Origin: Qipengyuania proteolytica
Lineage (GTDB): Bacteria; Pseudomonadota; Alphaproteobacteria; Sphingomonadales; Sphingomonadaceae
Direction of reading: 5' to 3'
Assembly (NCBI RefSeq): GCF_019711565.1
Contig: NZ_JAIGNN010000002.1
Coordinates: 248,001-312,000 of the forward strand
DNA: 64,000 nucleotides
Shown: positions 35,874-43,434 of the stretch, piece after piece
How positions within the stretch are numbered: position 1 is the first letter of the stretch
Layout: every line of letters starts with the position of its first letter
Notes under the pieces: model-generated
What the model was told of the DNA's origin: nothing
The model's database searches: none
Seen by the model: only the letters and a program-made list of their open reading frames with translations
Translations under genes and position numbers: made by a program

Positions 35874-36676
35874 CTCAGCTTCCCTCGCATCTGCCACCAG
35901 CCGGGCCGGTCGGCGGCCATGCGAGCCGCGGCCTCGTCCCGCGCTGTTACGTCATCGAACAGCGCGAAACACGTCGCGCCCGAACCTGACATACGGGCGA
36001 GAAACGGCGAAGTTCCGCGCATCGCGGCGAGGACCTCGGCGATTGCCGGGCAGAGTTCGATGGCAGGCACTTCGAGGTCGTTGCGGCCTTCAAGCGCGAT
36101 GGTGCGCGCATCGCCTTCGGACATGGTGCCGCGATCGACGCCGTCCCAGGCCTTGAACACCGGCCCGGTCGAAAGCGGGACGCGCGGATTGACCAGCAGC
36201 ACGGGCGTGCCCGCGAGACAATTGTCGGCCGGTTCGAGCTCGGTCCCCGTCCCGCGCCCGATGCAGGTGCGGCTCTCGACGCAGGCAGGGACATCCGCGC
36301 CCAGAGCAGTGGCGCGCGCATGCCAATCCTCGGGCAGGCCATGGCGCTCGCGGACGATGCGGAACACAGCCCCGGCGTCCGCCGAACCGCCACCAAGACC
36401 AGCCGCCACGGGCAGGTTCTTCTCGAGCGTGATCGCAAGCCCCTCTGCCCGCGGCAGCTTGCCAAGCGCCTTCGCGACGAGATTGTCGAACGGATCGTCC
36501 AGCCCGCCCGCGAACTCGCCAACCACCTGCACGCTGTCCTGCGCGGCGCTGCTGGCGCTCAGCACATCCCCCGCATCGACGAAGGCGAAAAGCGTTTCGA
36601 GTTCGTGATACCCGTCCTCACGCCGCCTGCGAACATGCAGCGCAAGGTTGATCTTGGCGTAGGCGGTTACTTGCAT
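35870..36676 (-). CDS. ispE: 4-diphosphocytidyl-2-C-methyl-D-erythritol kinase
   Basis: GHMP kinase of the MEP isoprenoid pathway, phosphorylating CDP-methylerythritol. The 268-residue product begins MQVTAYAKINLALHV, the canonical substrate-binding start, and has the ATP loop VAAGLGGGSADAG and the C-terminal LARMSGSGATCFALF. ATG 36676 is favoured; a GTG at 36682 overlaps the preceding stop in a GTGA and is an alternative. The upstream neighbour is an AT-rich DUF3806-like gene that may have been inserted into this operon. Confidence 0.94.
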   Translation of the reverse strand: MQVTAYAKINLALHVRRRREDGYHELETLFAFVDAGDVLSASSAAQDSVQVVGEFAGGLDDPFDNLVAKALGKLPRAEGLAITLEKNLPVAAGLGGGSADAGAVFRIVRERHGLPEDWHARATALGADVPACVESRTCIGRGTGTELEPADNCLAGTPVLLVNPRVPLSTGPVFKAWDGVDRGTMSEGDARTIALEGRNDLEVPAIELCPAIAEVLAAMRGTSPFLARMSGSGATCFALFDDVTARDEAAARMAADRPGWWQMRGKLR

Positions 36677-36678
36677 TT

Positions 36679-37074
36679 TCACCCGCAGAGTCTCTGCATG
36701 TGGCTAATTGTCGCTTCTCGCAGCCACTCGATATCGACCGTTTCTCCACGCTCGAGGCGCTTATCGATCATACTGATTGGATGGCAAACAGTGTCGGTTC
36801 CTATCACTGCGATCGATAGTTCGCGACCATACTCATCCGTAACATGAACCCACTCATAGTCACCGAGAGAAATAAACAGCTCACCAAATGCCACACCAAA
36901 CGAAGCAAGCAGCTCGTTCCTTCGATCTCTCTCGCTCAAAGCAAGGTCGTATAAGGATTGAACGTCCTGAAGCTTGAGCGGCAAACCACAGTCCGCCGCC
37001 CGGGCAGCTTCCGCCAAATTCGAGGTTATCGCCGCCCTCTCTGTCGTTGAGAGCGGGCGTATCTCAAGGCTCAA
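36679..37074 (-). CDS. DUF3806-like hypothetical protein, low GC
   Basis: A 131-residue protein without signal peptide or membrane segment. The central FGVAFGELFISLGDYEWVHV and EYGRELSIAVIG, followed by MIDKRLERGE, resemble DUF3806, a domain of unknown function. Its base composition is unlike the neighbours: the 180 bases 36721-36900 are about 49% GC by count, against about 65% around it, with codons such as AGA and TTA. That points to recent transfer. It sits nine bases after the ETF-QO gene and overlaps the ispE region by a GTGA, so it is transcribed with them. Confidence 0.7.
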   Translation of the reverse strand: MSLEIRPLSTTERAAITSNLAEAARAADCGLPLKLQDVQSLYDLALSERDRRNELLASFGVAFGELFISLGDYEWVHVTDEYGRELSIAVIGTDTVCHPISMIDKRLERGETVDIEWLREATISHMQRLCG

Positions 37075-37083
37075 GGAACGCCA

Positions 37084-38733
37084 TCACATATTCGGATAGT
37101 TCGGCCCGCCGCCGCCTTCGGGCGTGACCCAGTTGATGTTCTGGTTCGGGTCCTTGATATCACAAGTCTTGCAGTGGACACAGTTCTGCGAGTTAATCTG
37201 GTACTTCGGCTCGCCGGTATTCTCATCGACCAGCCACTCGTAGACGCCGGCCGGGCAATAGCGTGTAGAAGGGCCTGCGAAGACCCCCAGCTCGCTATCC
37301 TTCTGCAGCTCCATGTCCTTGACCTGCAAGTGGACCGGCTGGTCCTCGGCATGGTTCGTGTAGCTGAAGCTGACGCTGGTCAGACGGTCGAAGCTGAGCA
37401 CCCCGTCGGGCTTCGGATAGGCGATCGGCTGATAGAGATCCGCACGGTTGAGCGCGTCGCAATCGCGGTGGTGCTTCATGCTGATCGGCAGGCCGATCTT
37501 GAGGAATCGCATCCACATGTCGATGCCGCCCAGCAGCGCACCGATATCGTCGCCGAAGCGCTCGATCGCGGGCAGCGCGTTCTGGACCTGCTTCAACTCC
37601 TTGGCGATCCAGCTGTCGCGCAGCGCGGCGTCGTAATCCATCAGCTCGGTGTGCTCATGCCCCGCAGCGACGGCCGCCGCGACGCTTTCGGCGGCCAACA
37701 TGCCGCTCTTCATCGCGGTGTGGCTGCCCTTGATGCGCGGCACGTTGACGAAGCCTGCGGCGCAGCCGATCAGCGCGCCGCCCGGGAAAGCGAGCTTGGG
37801 CACGCTCTGCCAGCCGCCGTCGTTGATCGCGCGCGCGCCATAGGCCACGCGCTTGCCGCCCTTGAGCACCTCGGCGATCAGCGGATGGTGTTTCCAGCGC
37901 TGGAATTCCTGGAACGGGCTGACGTAGGGATTGGAGTAGTCGAGCCAAGTGACGAGGCCGAGGGCGACCTGCCCGTTCGCCTGGTGGTAGAGGAAGCCGC
38001 CGCCGTGGCTGCCGCTTTCGTTCAGCGGCCAGCCCTGCGTGTGGACGATCTTGCCCGGTTCGTGCAGCGCTGGGTCGATGTCCCACAATTCTTTGACGCC
38101 GAGGCCATAGACCTGCGGCTGGCAGTCCGCCTCGAGGTCGAACTTGGCTTTCATCTGCTTGGTGAGGTTGCCGCGGGCACCCTCCGCGAAGAGCGTATAC
38201 TTGGCGAGGATTTCCATGCCCGGCTGGTAATCGCCCTTGTGCGAACCGTCCGCCGCGACGCCCATGTCCTGCGTCGCCACGCCGCGCACCGCGCCATTCT
38301 CGTCGAACAGCACTTCGGCCGCGGGGAAGCCGGGAAAGACCATCACCCCCAGCCCTTCGGCCTGTTCGGCCAGCCAGCGGCAGAGGTTGCCGAGCGAACC
38401 GGTATAGCACCCTTCGTTCGACATGAAGGGCGGGAACATCATATGCGGCAGCGCGGAGGCACCGGTTTCGCTGATCGTATAGAACAGGTCCTCGCCCACC
38501 GGCGTTTCCGCCATCGGGCAGCCCATGTCGCGCCATTCGGGCAGCAGCTCGTCGAGCGCCTTGGGGTCGACCACCGCGCCGGAGAGGATATGCGCGCCGA
38601 TCTCGCTGCCCTTTTCGAGCAGCACGACCTCGAGGTCGCCGTTGATCTGCTTCAACCGGATCGCCGCGGCGAGGCCGGCCACGCCGCCGCCGATGATGAC
38701 GACGTCGCAGGGCATGGATTCGCGTTCGCTCAT
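37084..38733 (-). CDS. Electron transfer flavoprotein-ubiquinone oxidoreductase
   Basis: Membrane-associated flavoprotein of 549 residues that passes electrons from reduced ETF (fatty-acid and amino-acid oxidation) to ubiquinone. The FAD motif is VIIGGGVAGLAAA near the N-terminus; the C-terminal [4Fe-4S] domain has NCVHCKTCDI and the typical end PEGGGGPNYPNM. No etfAB genes are in the window. The start ATG 38733 is divergent from the uracil-glycosylase-like gene, with 80 bases for two promoters. Confidence 0.96.
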   Translation of the reverse strand: MSERESMPCDVVIIGGGVAGLAAAIRLKQINGDLEVVLLEKGSEIGAHILSGAVVDPKALDELLPEWRDMGCPMAETPVGEDLFYTISETGASALPHMMFPPFMSNEGCYTGSLGNLCRWLAEQAEGLGVMVFPGFPAAEVLFDENGAVRGVATQDMGVAADGSHKGDYQPGMEILAKYTLFAEGARGNLTKQMKAKFDLEADCQPQVYGLGVKELWDIDPALHEPGKIVHTQGWPLNESGSHGGGFLYHQANGQVALGLVTWLDYSNPYVSPFQEFQRWKHHPLIAEVLKGGKRVAYGARAINDGGWQSVPKLAFPGGALIGCAAGFVNVPRIKGSHTAMKSGMLAAESVAAAVAAGHEHTELMDYDAALRDSWIAKELKQVQNALPAIERFGDDIGALLGGIDMWMRFLKIGLPISMKHHRDCDALNRADLYQPIAYPKPDGVLSFDRLTSVSFSYTNHAEDQPVHLQVKDMELQKDSELGVFAGPSTRYCPAGVYEWLVDENTGEPKYQINSQNCVHCKTCDIKDPNQNINWVTPEGGGGPNYPNM

Positions 38734-38813
38734 GTCTCTCTCTTTTCGTCGCTAAACTTGCGTTCGATGCCTTGATTGCTGGGGCGTTAGAGGTCAAGAC
38801 CCGGACCCAGCCG

Positions 38814-39599
38814 ATGATGCAGTCCGATACCCACGATCCGCGCGATTTCGACGCATTGGCAGGCCTCGAAGGCGCGATCGACTGGTGGCGCGAGGCGGGT
38901 GTCGACCACGACTTTTCCGACGAACCGACGAGCTGGCTGGCAGAGCCAGAGGACAAGAATGCCGTAGCGGCTGCCCCACCGCCGCCGCCGGTCGCACCGC
39001 CCAGGCCGACGCCGCTTTCGCGCGCGCTGGAGCAGGACAGCGGACCGCCGTTCGGTGGCGACCGCGCTGGCTGGCCCGACAGCCTCGAAAAATTTCGCGA
39101 ATGGTGGATGACCGAGCCATCGCTGGCGGACGGCGCGCTCGACCGGCGCGCGCCGCCACGTGGGGCCGCCGGGGCCAAGCTGCTCGTCCTCGTCCCGCAG
39201 GCGGAACCCGACGATGGCGAAGGCCTGCTGACGGGCGGCGCCGGACGGCTGCTCGAAGCGATGTTGCAGGCGATGGGGATCGGCATGCACGAGGTCTATC
39301 TCGCCAGCGTGCTGCCCGCCCCGATGGCGCTGCCGGAGTGGGCCACCCTCGCCGCCCGGAGCCTCGATGACCTGACGCGTCATCACATCGGCCTTGCCGC
39401 GCCGCAACGCGTGCTCGCCATCGGACGGGCGCAATTGGCGCTGTTCGGTATCCCGCCCGAGAAAGCACGCGACCCCCTCGTCCTCGACTGTGGCGACAAG
39501 CCGATACCCCTGCTCGCCACTCCCGATTTCTCCCAGATCGCCCGCAGCGCCGCCCGGCGCGAACGGCTCTGGCACCGCTGGCTCGAATGGACCGCATGA
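38814..39599 (+). CDS. Uracil-DNA-glycosylase-like protein, degenerate
   Basis: A 261-residue protein. The first 90 residues are acidic and proline-rich (PPPPPVAPPRPTP), so likely disordered. The C-terminal part resembles the UDG superfamily: KLLVLVPQAEPDD, LLTGGAGRLLEAMLQAMGI and VYLASVLPAPMA correspond to the families' GQAPG, G-x-AG-LL and N-V-K-CRPP blocks, and PQRVLAIGRAQLALFGI to the later strand/helix. The catalytic Asp/Glu and Asn positions are not conserved, so enzyme activity is doubtful. Start: ATG 38814 or 38817; the frame is open further up without conservation. The stop overlaps the lytic transglycosylase start (ATGA). Confidence 0.7.
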   Translation: MMQSDTHDPRDFDALAGLEGAIDWWREAGVDHDFSDEPTSWLAEPEDKNAVAAAPPPPPVAPPRPTPLSRALEQDSGPPFGGDRAGWPDSLEKFREWWMTEPSLADGALDRRAPPRGAAGAKLLVLVPQAEPDDGEGLLTGGAGRLLEAMLQAMGIGMHEVYLASVLPAPMALPEWATLAARSLDDLTRHHIGLAAPQRVLAIGRAQLALFGIPPEKARDPLVLDCGDKPIPLLATPDFSQIARSAARRERLWHRWLEWTA

Positions 39600-41305
39600 C
39601 CCCCAGACTGATTTTCGCCCTTACCGCCGCCTCGCTCGCCACGCCGCTGGCGGCGCAGCAGAGCAGTGTCGAATACTTCACCCGCTCGCACGCGCAGGCG
39701 CTGCCGCAACTGCTCTCGAGCGACGATCGCGCGTGGTACGGCTCCTTCTACGAGGCCATCCAGTCCGAAAACTGGGACCGCGTCGAGGTGATGCTCGGCG
39801 AGCGCGAGGACGGGCCGCTGCACGGCGCGGCCATCGCCAGCTATTACCTCCACGCCAACAGTCCGCGGATCGAGCTGGGCCGGATCGAGGCCTGGCTGCG
39901 CAAATACGAAGACCTGCCCTATGCCGCCGCAATGGTACGGCTCGGCGAGACGCGCGGGCTCGAAGGCAATTTCGACCTGCCGGGCGAACAACGGCTCGTC
40001 CGCCAGCCCGGCATCACCCGGCGCACCCTGCCGGCGGCCATCAATGACGGGACTATGCCGTCCTCGGTCAGTTCGGCGATCCTCGATCGGATCAAGAACG
40101 ACGACCCCGATGGTGCCCGCCTGCTGCTGGACGGGGTCGATGCGACGCTGTCCTCTGCGGCACGGGCCGAGTGGCGGCAGCGCGTGGCATGGAGCTACTA
40201 CATCGAGAACCGCGACGCGCAGGCCTGGGCGATAGCCGACACCGTGCGCGACGGGGGCAGCGGTGCATGGGTCGCGGAAGGCGAGTGGGCCGCCGGCCTC
40301 GCGGCATGGCGCCTCGGCGATTGCGAGAAGGCCGCCCAGGCGTTCCGCCGCAGCGCCGCCGGTGCGACCAATCCGGAACTTTCGAGTGCCGCCCATTACT
40401 GGGCCAGCCGCGCGCTGGTCCGGTGTCGCCAGCCGGAAGATGCCGCCGAGCAGTTGCGCGGCGCGGCGCGGTTTCCCGACACGCTCTACGGCATGATCGC
40501 CCACGAACAGATGGGTCGCCCGCTGCCGGACACCCACACCACCCCCGACCTGACCGAGGGCGACTGGCGCCGGATCAGCCGGGACGAGGCGGTGCGGCTG
40601 GCGGTCATGCTCACCGAAATCGGCCAGCGCGCGGAGGCAGACGAGGTGCTGCGCTGGCTGGTCCGTACCGGCGACAGCCGCGATTTCGAGGCGCTCGGCA
40701 AGCTCGCCCGCGCGCTCGGTCTCACCGGCACGCAGAACTTCATGGCCTACAATGCGCCGGCGCGGTCCGCGGCGCATCCCAGCCTCAAATATCCGGTCAC
40801 CTTCCGCCAGCCCATCGGCGGCTGGCGCGTCGACCCCGCCCTCGCCTTCGCCCATGCCTTGCAGGAATCGAACTTCCGCGAGGGCGTCGTCAGTCCCGCG
40901 GGTGCGATCGGTCTCATGCAGATCATGCCGATCACGCGGCGCGAATATGCCTCTTCGATCAACATGAGCGCAGGCGCGGACCTGAAGGATCCGGCGGTCA
41001 ACCTCGCCTTCGGGCAGCGGACGCTGGAGGCGCTGGCATCGGCCGGGTACACGCAAGGCAAGCTGCCCAAGGTCATGGCCGCGTACAACGCCGGGCCGAC
41101 CCCGATCAGCCGCTGGGAGAGCGAGGTCCGCGATCAGGACGATCCGCTGCTCTATATGGAATCGCTGCCCTATTGGGAGACGCGCAGCTATGTCGCCATC
41201 GTGATGCGGAACTACTGGATGTACCTGCGCCAGGCGAATGCGCCCGCCCCGAGCCGGATCGACCTGGCCGAGAACGACTGGCCGCGGTTCCCGAAAGCCA
41301 ACTGA
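39596..41305 (+). CDS. Soluble lytic transglycosylase (Slt type)
   Basis: Periplasmic muramidase-like enzyme of 569 residues that cleaves the glycan strand with 1,6-anhydro product. A signal peptide covers about the first 19-20 residues (ends PLAAQQ). A long alpha-helical superhelical N-terminal domain of repeated hairpins follows, as in Slt70. The catalytic domain near residues 420-530 has the general-acid glutamate in ALQESNFRE, then GAIGLMQIMP and AAYNAGPTPI. The start ATG 39596 overlaps the previous stop (ATGA). moaB begins one base after its stop. Confidence 0.92.
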   Translation: MTPRLIFALTAASLATPLAAQQSSVEYFTRSHAQALPQLLSSDDRAWYGSFYEAIQSENWDRVEVMLGEREDGPLHGAAIASYYLHANSPRIELGRIEAWLRKYEDLPYAAAMVRLGETRGLEGNFDLPGEQRLVRQPGITRRTLPAAINDGTMPSSVSSAILDRIKNDDPDGARLLLDGVDATLSSAARAEWRQRVAWSYYIENRDAQAWAIADTVRDGGSGAWVAEGEWAAGLAAWRLGDCEKAAQAFRRSAAGATNPELSSAAHYWASRALVRCRQPEDAAEQLRGAARFPDTLYGMIAHEQMGRPLPDTHTTPDLTEGDWRRISRDEAVRLAVMLTEIGQRAEADEVLRWLVRTGDSRDFEALGKLARALGLTGTQNFMAYNAPARSAAHPSLKYPVTFRQPIGGWRVDPALAFAHALQESNFREGVVSPAGAIGLMQIMPITRREYASSINMSAGADLKDPAVNLAFGQRTLEALASAGYTQGKLPKVMAAYNAGPTPISRWESEVRDQDDPLLYMESLPYWETRSYVAIVMRNYWMYLRQANAPAPSRIDLAENDWPRFPKAN

Positions 41306-41306
41306 C

Positions 41307-41834
41307 ATGGCGATCGACGAAAGCCGCGCCGTCAAGCCGATCCGCATCGCGCTGCTGACAATCTCGGACAGCCGCTCTCTCGCGGACGACACGTCTGGCG
41401 ACATCCTCGCCGCGCGGATCGAGGGGGCCGGGCACCAACTGGCGGCGCGCGAGATCAGCCGCGACAGCGTGGAAGAGATCGCCGCGCACCTTCACCGCTG
41501 GATCGACGACGAGGCGATCGACTGCGTCATCACCACCGGCGGCACGGGCCTGACAGGACGCGACGTGACGCCCGAGGCGCTGGACCGGGTCAAGAGCAAG
41601 GACATCCCCGGCTTCGGCGAGCTGTTCCGCTGGCTCAGCTACAGGACCATCGGCACCAGCACCATCCAGAGCCGCGCCTGCGCCGTGCTGGCGCGGGGGA
41701 CCTATATCTTTGCCCTCCCCGGCTCGAACGGCGCGGTGAAAGATGGCTGGGACATGATCCTCGCCGAGCAGCTCGACGGCCGCAACCGGCCCTGCAACTT
41801 CGTCGAGCTGATGCCCCGCCTGCGCGAGCGATAA
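41307..41834 (+). CDS. moaB: Molybdenum cofactor biosynthesis protein B
   Basis: MoaB/MogA-family protein of 175 residues that binds molybdopterin and, in this family, adenylates it for molybdenum insertion. The conserved [22 protein letters not shown] and [13 protein letters not shown] blocks are present. The N-terminus is short and starts at ATG 41307, one base after the transglycosylase stop, so the two are probably cotranscribed. No other mo genes lie in the window. The radical SAM gene starts 40 bases downstream, after a LexA box, so it has its own control. Confidence 0.92.
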   Translation: MAIDESRAVKPIRIALLTISDSRSLADDTSGDILAARIEGAGHQLAAREISRDSVEEIAAHLHRWIDDEAIDCVITTGGTGLTGRDVTPEALDRVKSKDIPGFGELFRWLSYRTIGTSTIQSRACAVLARGTYIFALPGSNGAVKDGWDMILAEQLDGRNRPCNFVELMPRLRER

Positions 41835-41853
41835 CCCCTGTCACCGGACATAT

Positions 41854-41868
41854 GTTCCGTGTATGTTC
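41854..41868. promoter_or_regulatory. LexA box (SOS operator) of the radical SAM gene
   Basis: The sequence GTTCCGTGTATGTTC at 41854-41868 is a perfect GTTC-N7-GTTC, the direct-repeat operator bound by alphaproteobacterial LexA. It lies in the 40-base gap between moaB and the radical SAM gene, and overlaps the first in-frame ATG (41863), so LexA would block transcription start or early elongation. It marks the downstream gene as a probable DNA-damage-inducible gene. Confidence 0.75.
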
Positions 41869-41874
41869 TCATGC

Positions 41875-42960
41875 ATGGAACGCCGACTCGAACCCTCTTT
41901 CGATGGCCGCGGAGCGCAGTCGGCGCAGGTGCCGACGCGCTTCGGCCTCGCCACGCGTGAAGCGGATGGCGACTGGCGCGACTACATGGAGCAGCTTGAC
42001 GGCCCTCCCGTAAAACTGCGCACGCATGTGACCGAGGAGCGACCGAAGACGATCCTAAGCTTCAATCAGTCGCCCGACATCTTCTTCGACCGTTCGATCA
42101 ACGCCTATCGCGGCTGCGAGCATGGCTGCGTCTATTGCTTCGCGCGGCCCACCCATGCCTATCACGACCTCTCGCCCGGGCTCGATTTCGAGACTCGGCT
42201 CTTTGCGAAGCCAAATGCGGCAGAACTGCTTCGCGCGACGCTGGCCAAGCCGAAGTACCGCCCCAAGCCGATCGCCATGGGGACCAATACCGATCCCTAT
42301 CAGCCGATCGAGCGGACTTACCGCATCACGCGGTCCGTGCTGGAAGTCTGCCTCGACGCGCGCCATCCGGTGACGATCACCACCAAGTCCGACCGGGTGG
42401 TGGACGATCTCGACCTGCTCACCGCAATGGCGGAGCGGCGGCTGGTGGCGGTGGCGATCTCGGTCACTAGCCTCGATCCCAAGCTCTCGGGCAAGCTCGA
42501 ACCGCGTGCAGCATCGCCGGCCAAGCGACTCGCTGCCTTGCAGAAACTGGTCGAGGCAGGCGTGCCGAGCCACTGCTCGGTCGCGCCGGTCATCCCCGCC
42601 ATCACCGACGAGTTCATGGAAGAGATCGTCCAGCGCGCGGCGGCGGTCGGAGTGGACAGCGTCGGCTGGATCCCGCTGCGCCTGCCGCACGAGGTCGCGC
42701 CGCTGTTTCGCGAATGGCTCTCGGTCCACTACCCCGAGCGCGGGGACAAGGTCATGTCCATCGTCCGCTCGATCCGGAGCGGCAAGGACAACGACCCCAA
42801 CTTCTTCAGCCGTCTGAGGCCCACCGGCGTCTGGGCCGACCTCTTCCGCGCCCGCTTCCGCCTCGCCTGCAAGCGCGCCGGCATCGGCAAGGCGAAGTTC
42901 GAGCTCGACTGCACGCAGTTCAGGCCGCCCGCGGTGGGCGGACAATTGCGGCTCCTCTAG
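41875..42960 (+). CDS. PA0069/Rv2578c family radical SAM protein, SplB-like
   Basis: Radical SAM enzyme of 361 residues. The cluster motif CxxxCxxC is in GCEHGCVYCFARP. Blocks PIAMGTNTDPYQPIE, ITTKSDRVV and GVPSHCSVAPVIPA are typical of this family, which is related to spore photoproduct lyase (SplB), the DNA repair enzyme. The substrate is unknown. The start is taken at ATG 41875 (MERRLEP), because the alternative ATG 41863 lies inside the LexA box; neither has a good ribosome site. Its TAG stop is in a CTAG, immediately followed by the DUF559 cassette. Confidence 0.88.
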   Translation: MERRLEPSFDGRGAQSAQVPTRFGLATREADGDWRDYMEQLDGPPVKLRTHVTEERPKTILSFNQSPDIFFDRSINAYRGCEHGCVYCFARPTHAYHDLSPGLDFETRLFAKPNAAELLRATLAKPKYRPKPIAMGTNTDPYQPIERTYRITRSVLEVCLDARHPVTITTKSDRVVDDLDLLTAMAERRLVAVAISVTSLDPKLSGKLEPRAASPAKRLAALQKLVEAGVPSHCSVAPVIPAITDEFMEEIVQRAAAVGVDSVGWIPLRLPHEVAPLFREWLSVHYPERGDKVMSIVRSIRSGKDNDPNFFSRLRPTGVWADLFRARFRLACKRAGIGKAKFELDCTQFRPPAVGGQLRLL

Positions 42961-43007
42961 CCTCCCCGGCACGGGGAGGGGAACCGCCGAAGGCGGTGGA
43001 GGGGCAC
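42961..43007 (+). repeat. Left inverted arm of the DUF559 cassette
   Basis: 47-bp arm with two hairpins: CCTCCCCG-GCA-CGGGGAGG (8-bp stem) and ACCGCC-GAA-GGCGGT (6-bp stem), then GGAGGGGCAC. It matches the right arm as an inverted repeat; the stems of hairpin 2 differ in sequence but stay paired. It lies after the stop codon of the DUF559 gene and starts directly after the radical SAM stop. Confidence 0.92.
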
Positions 43008-43009
43008 GC

Positions 43010-43384
43010 TCAGCTGTTCCCGATTGCAGCTTTTCGCTCAGTACAAATCTGCCCGAGCCTGACCGACACCGCCTCCACATCCTCGAGAATCGCCTTGGCC
43101 GGAATACGGGTGGTCGCAATCCCTTGCGAGCGGAGAAACTCCGACCGCCACTGGTCGCGCGCGATCGTTTCGGGGTTGTCATGTACCCATCCATCCACTT
43201 CGATCGCGAGACGGAGCGAGGCGCAATAGAAGTCAAGAATATAGGGGCCGGCCGGATGCTGGCGGCGGAACTTGAGGCCATCGGGACGAATGCGAAGATG
43301 CGACCAGAGCACGCGCTCGGGCTTCGACATCTCGCTGCGCAGCTTGCGGGCACGTTTGATCGTTTCGCGCGGGCCGGTGATCAT
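43010..43384 (-). CDS. DUF559 endonuclease-domain protein (Vsr/PD-(D/E)XK-like)
   Basis: A 124-residue protein with a DUF559 domain, related to very-short-patch-repair (Vsr) nucleases. The core is KPERVLWSHLR, LKFRRQHP and PYILDFYCASLRLAIEVDG; Asp in LDFY and Glu-x-Asp in EVDG fit a PD-(D/E)XK metal site. It has no signal peptide and no Vsr-type zinc site. Start ATG 43384 has GGAGGGG about eight bases upstream, supplied by the right arm of the cassette. Whether it nicks DNA and moves the element is unknown. It is the only gene of the cassette. Confidence 0.9.
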   Translation of the reverse strand: MITGPRETIKRARKLRSEMSKPERVLWSHLRIRPDGLKFRRQHPAGPYILDFYCASLRLAIEVDGWVHDNPETIARDQWRSEFLRSQGIATTRIPAKAILEDVEAVSVRLGQICTERKAAIGNS

Positions 43385-43389
43385 GGCTT

Positions 43390-43434
43390 GTGCCCCTCCA
43401 CCACTTCGTGGTCCCCCTCCCCGTTTCGGGGAGG
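43390..43434 (-). repeat. Right inverted arm of the DUF559 cassette
   Basis: 45-bp arm, read on the minus strand: CCTCCCCG-AAA-CGGGGAGG, then ACCAC-GAA-GTGGT, then GGAGGGGCAC, ending just before the DUF559 start. It pairs with the left arm; outer hairpin stems are identical, loops differ, and inner hairpin stems differ by compensating changes. It also brings the ribosome site for the DUF559 gene. Confidence 0.92.

Larger units (their letters stand above)
42961..43434. mobile_element. DUF559 cassette: inverted-repeat element flanked by CTAG
   Basis: A 474-bp unit made of one DUF559 gene between inverted arms (42961-43007 and 43390-43434), with only two bases between left arm and gene stop and five between gene start and right arm. 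Outside, both ends touch a CTAG (42957-42960 and 43435-43438), which reads as a 4-bp target duplication. Each CTAG holds the stop codon of a flanking gene: radical SAM on the plus strand, DUF1330 on the minus strand. Removing the cassette and one CTAG gives two convergent genes that share a CTAG stop, as hydrolase 1 and the RNA methyltransferase do at 30180. No transposase is present, so mobility is inferred. Confidence 0.7.
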
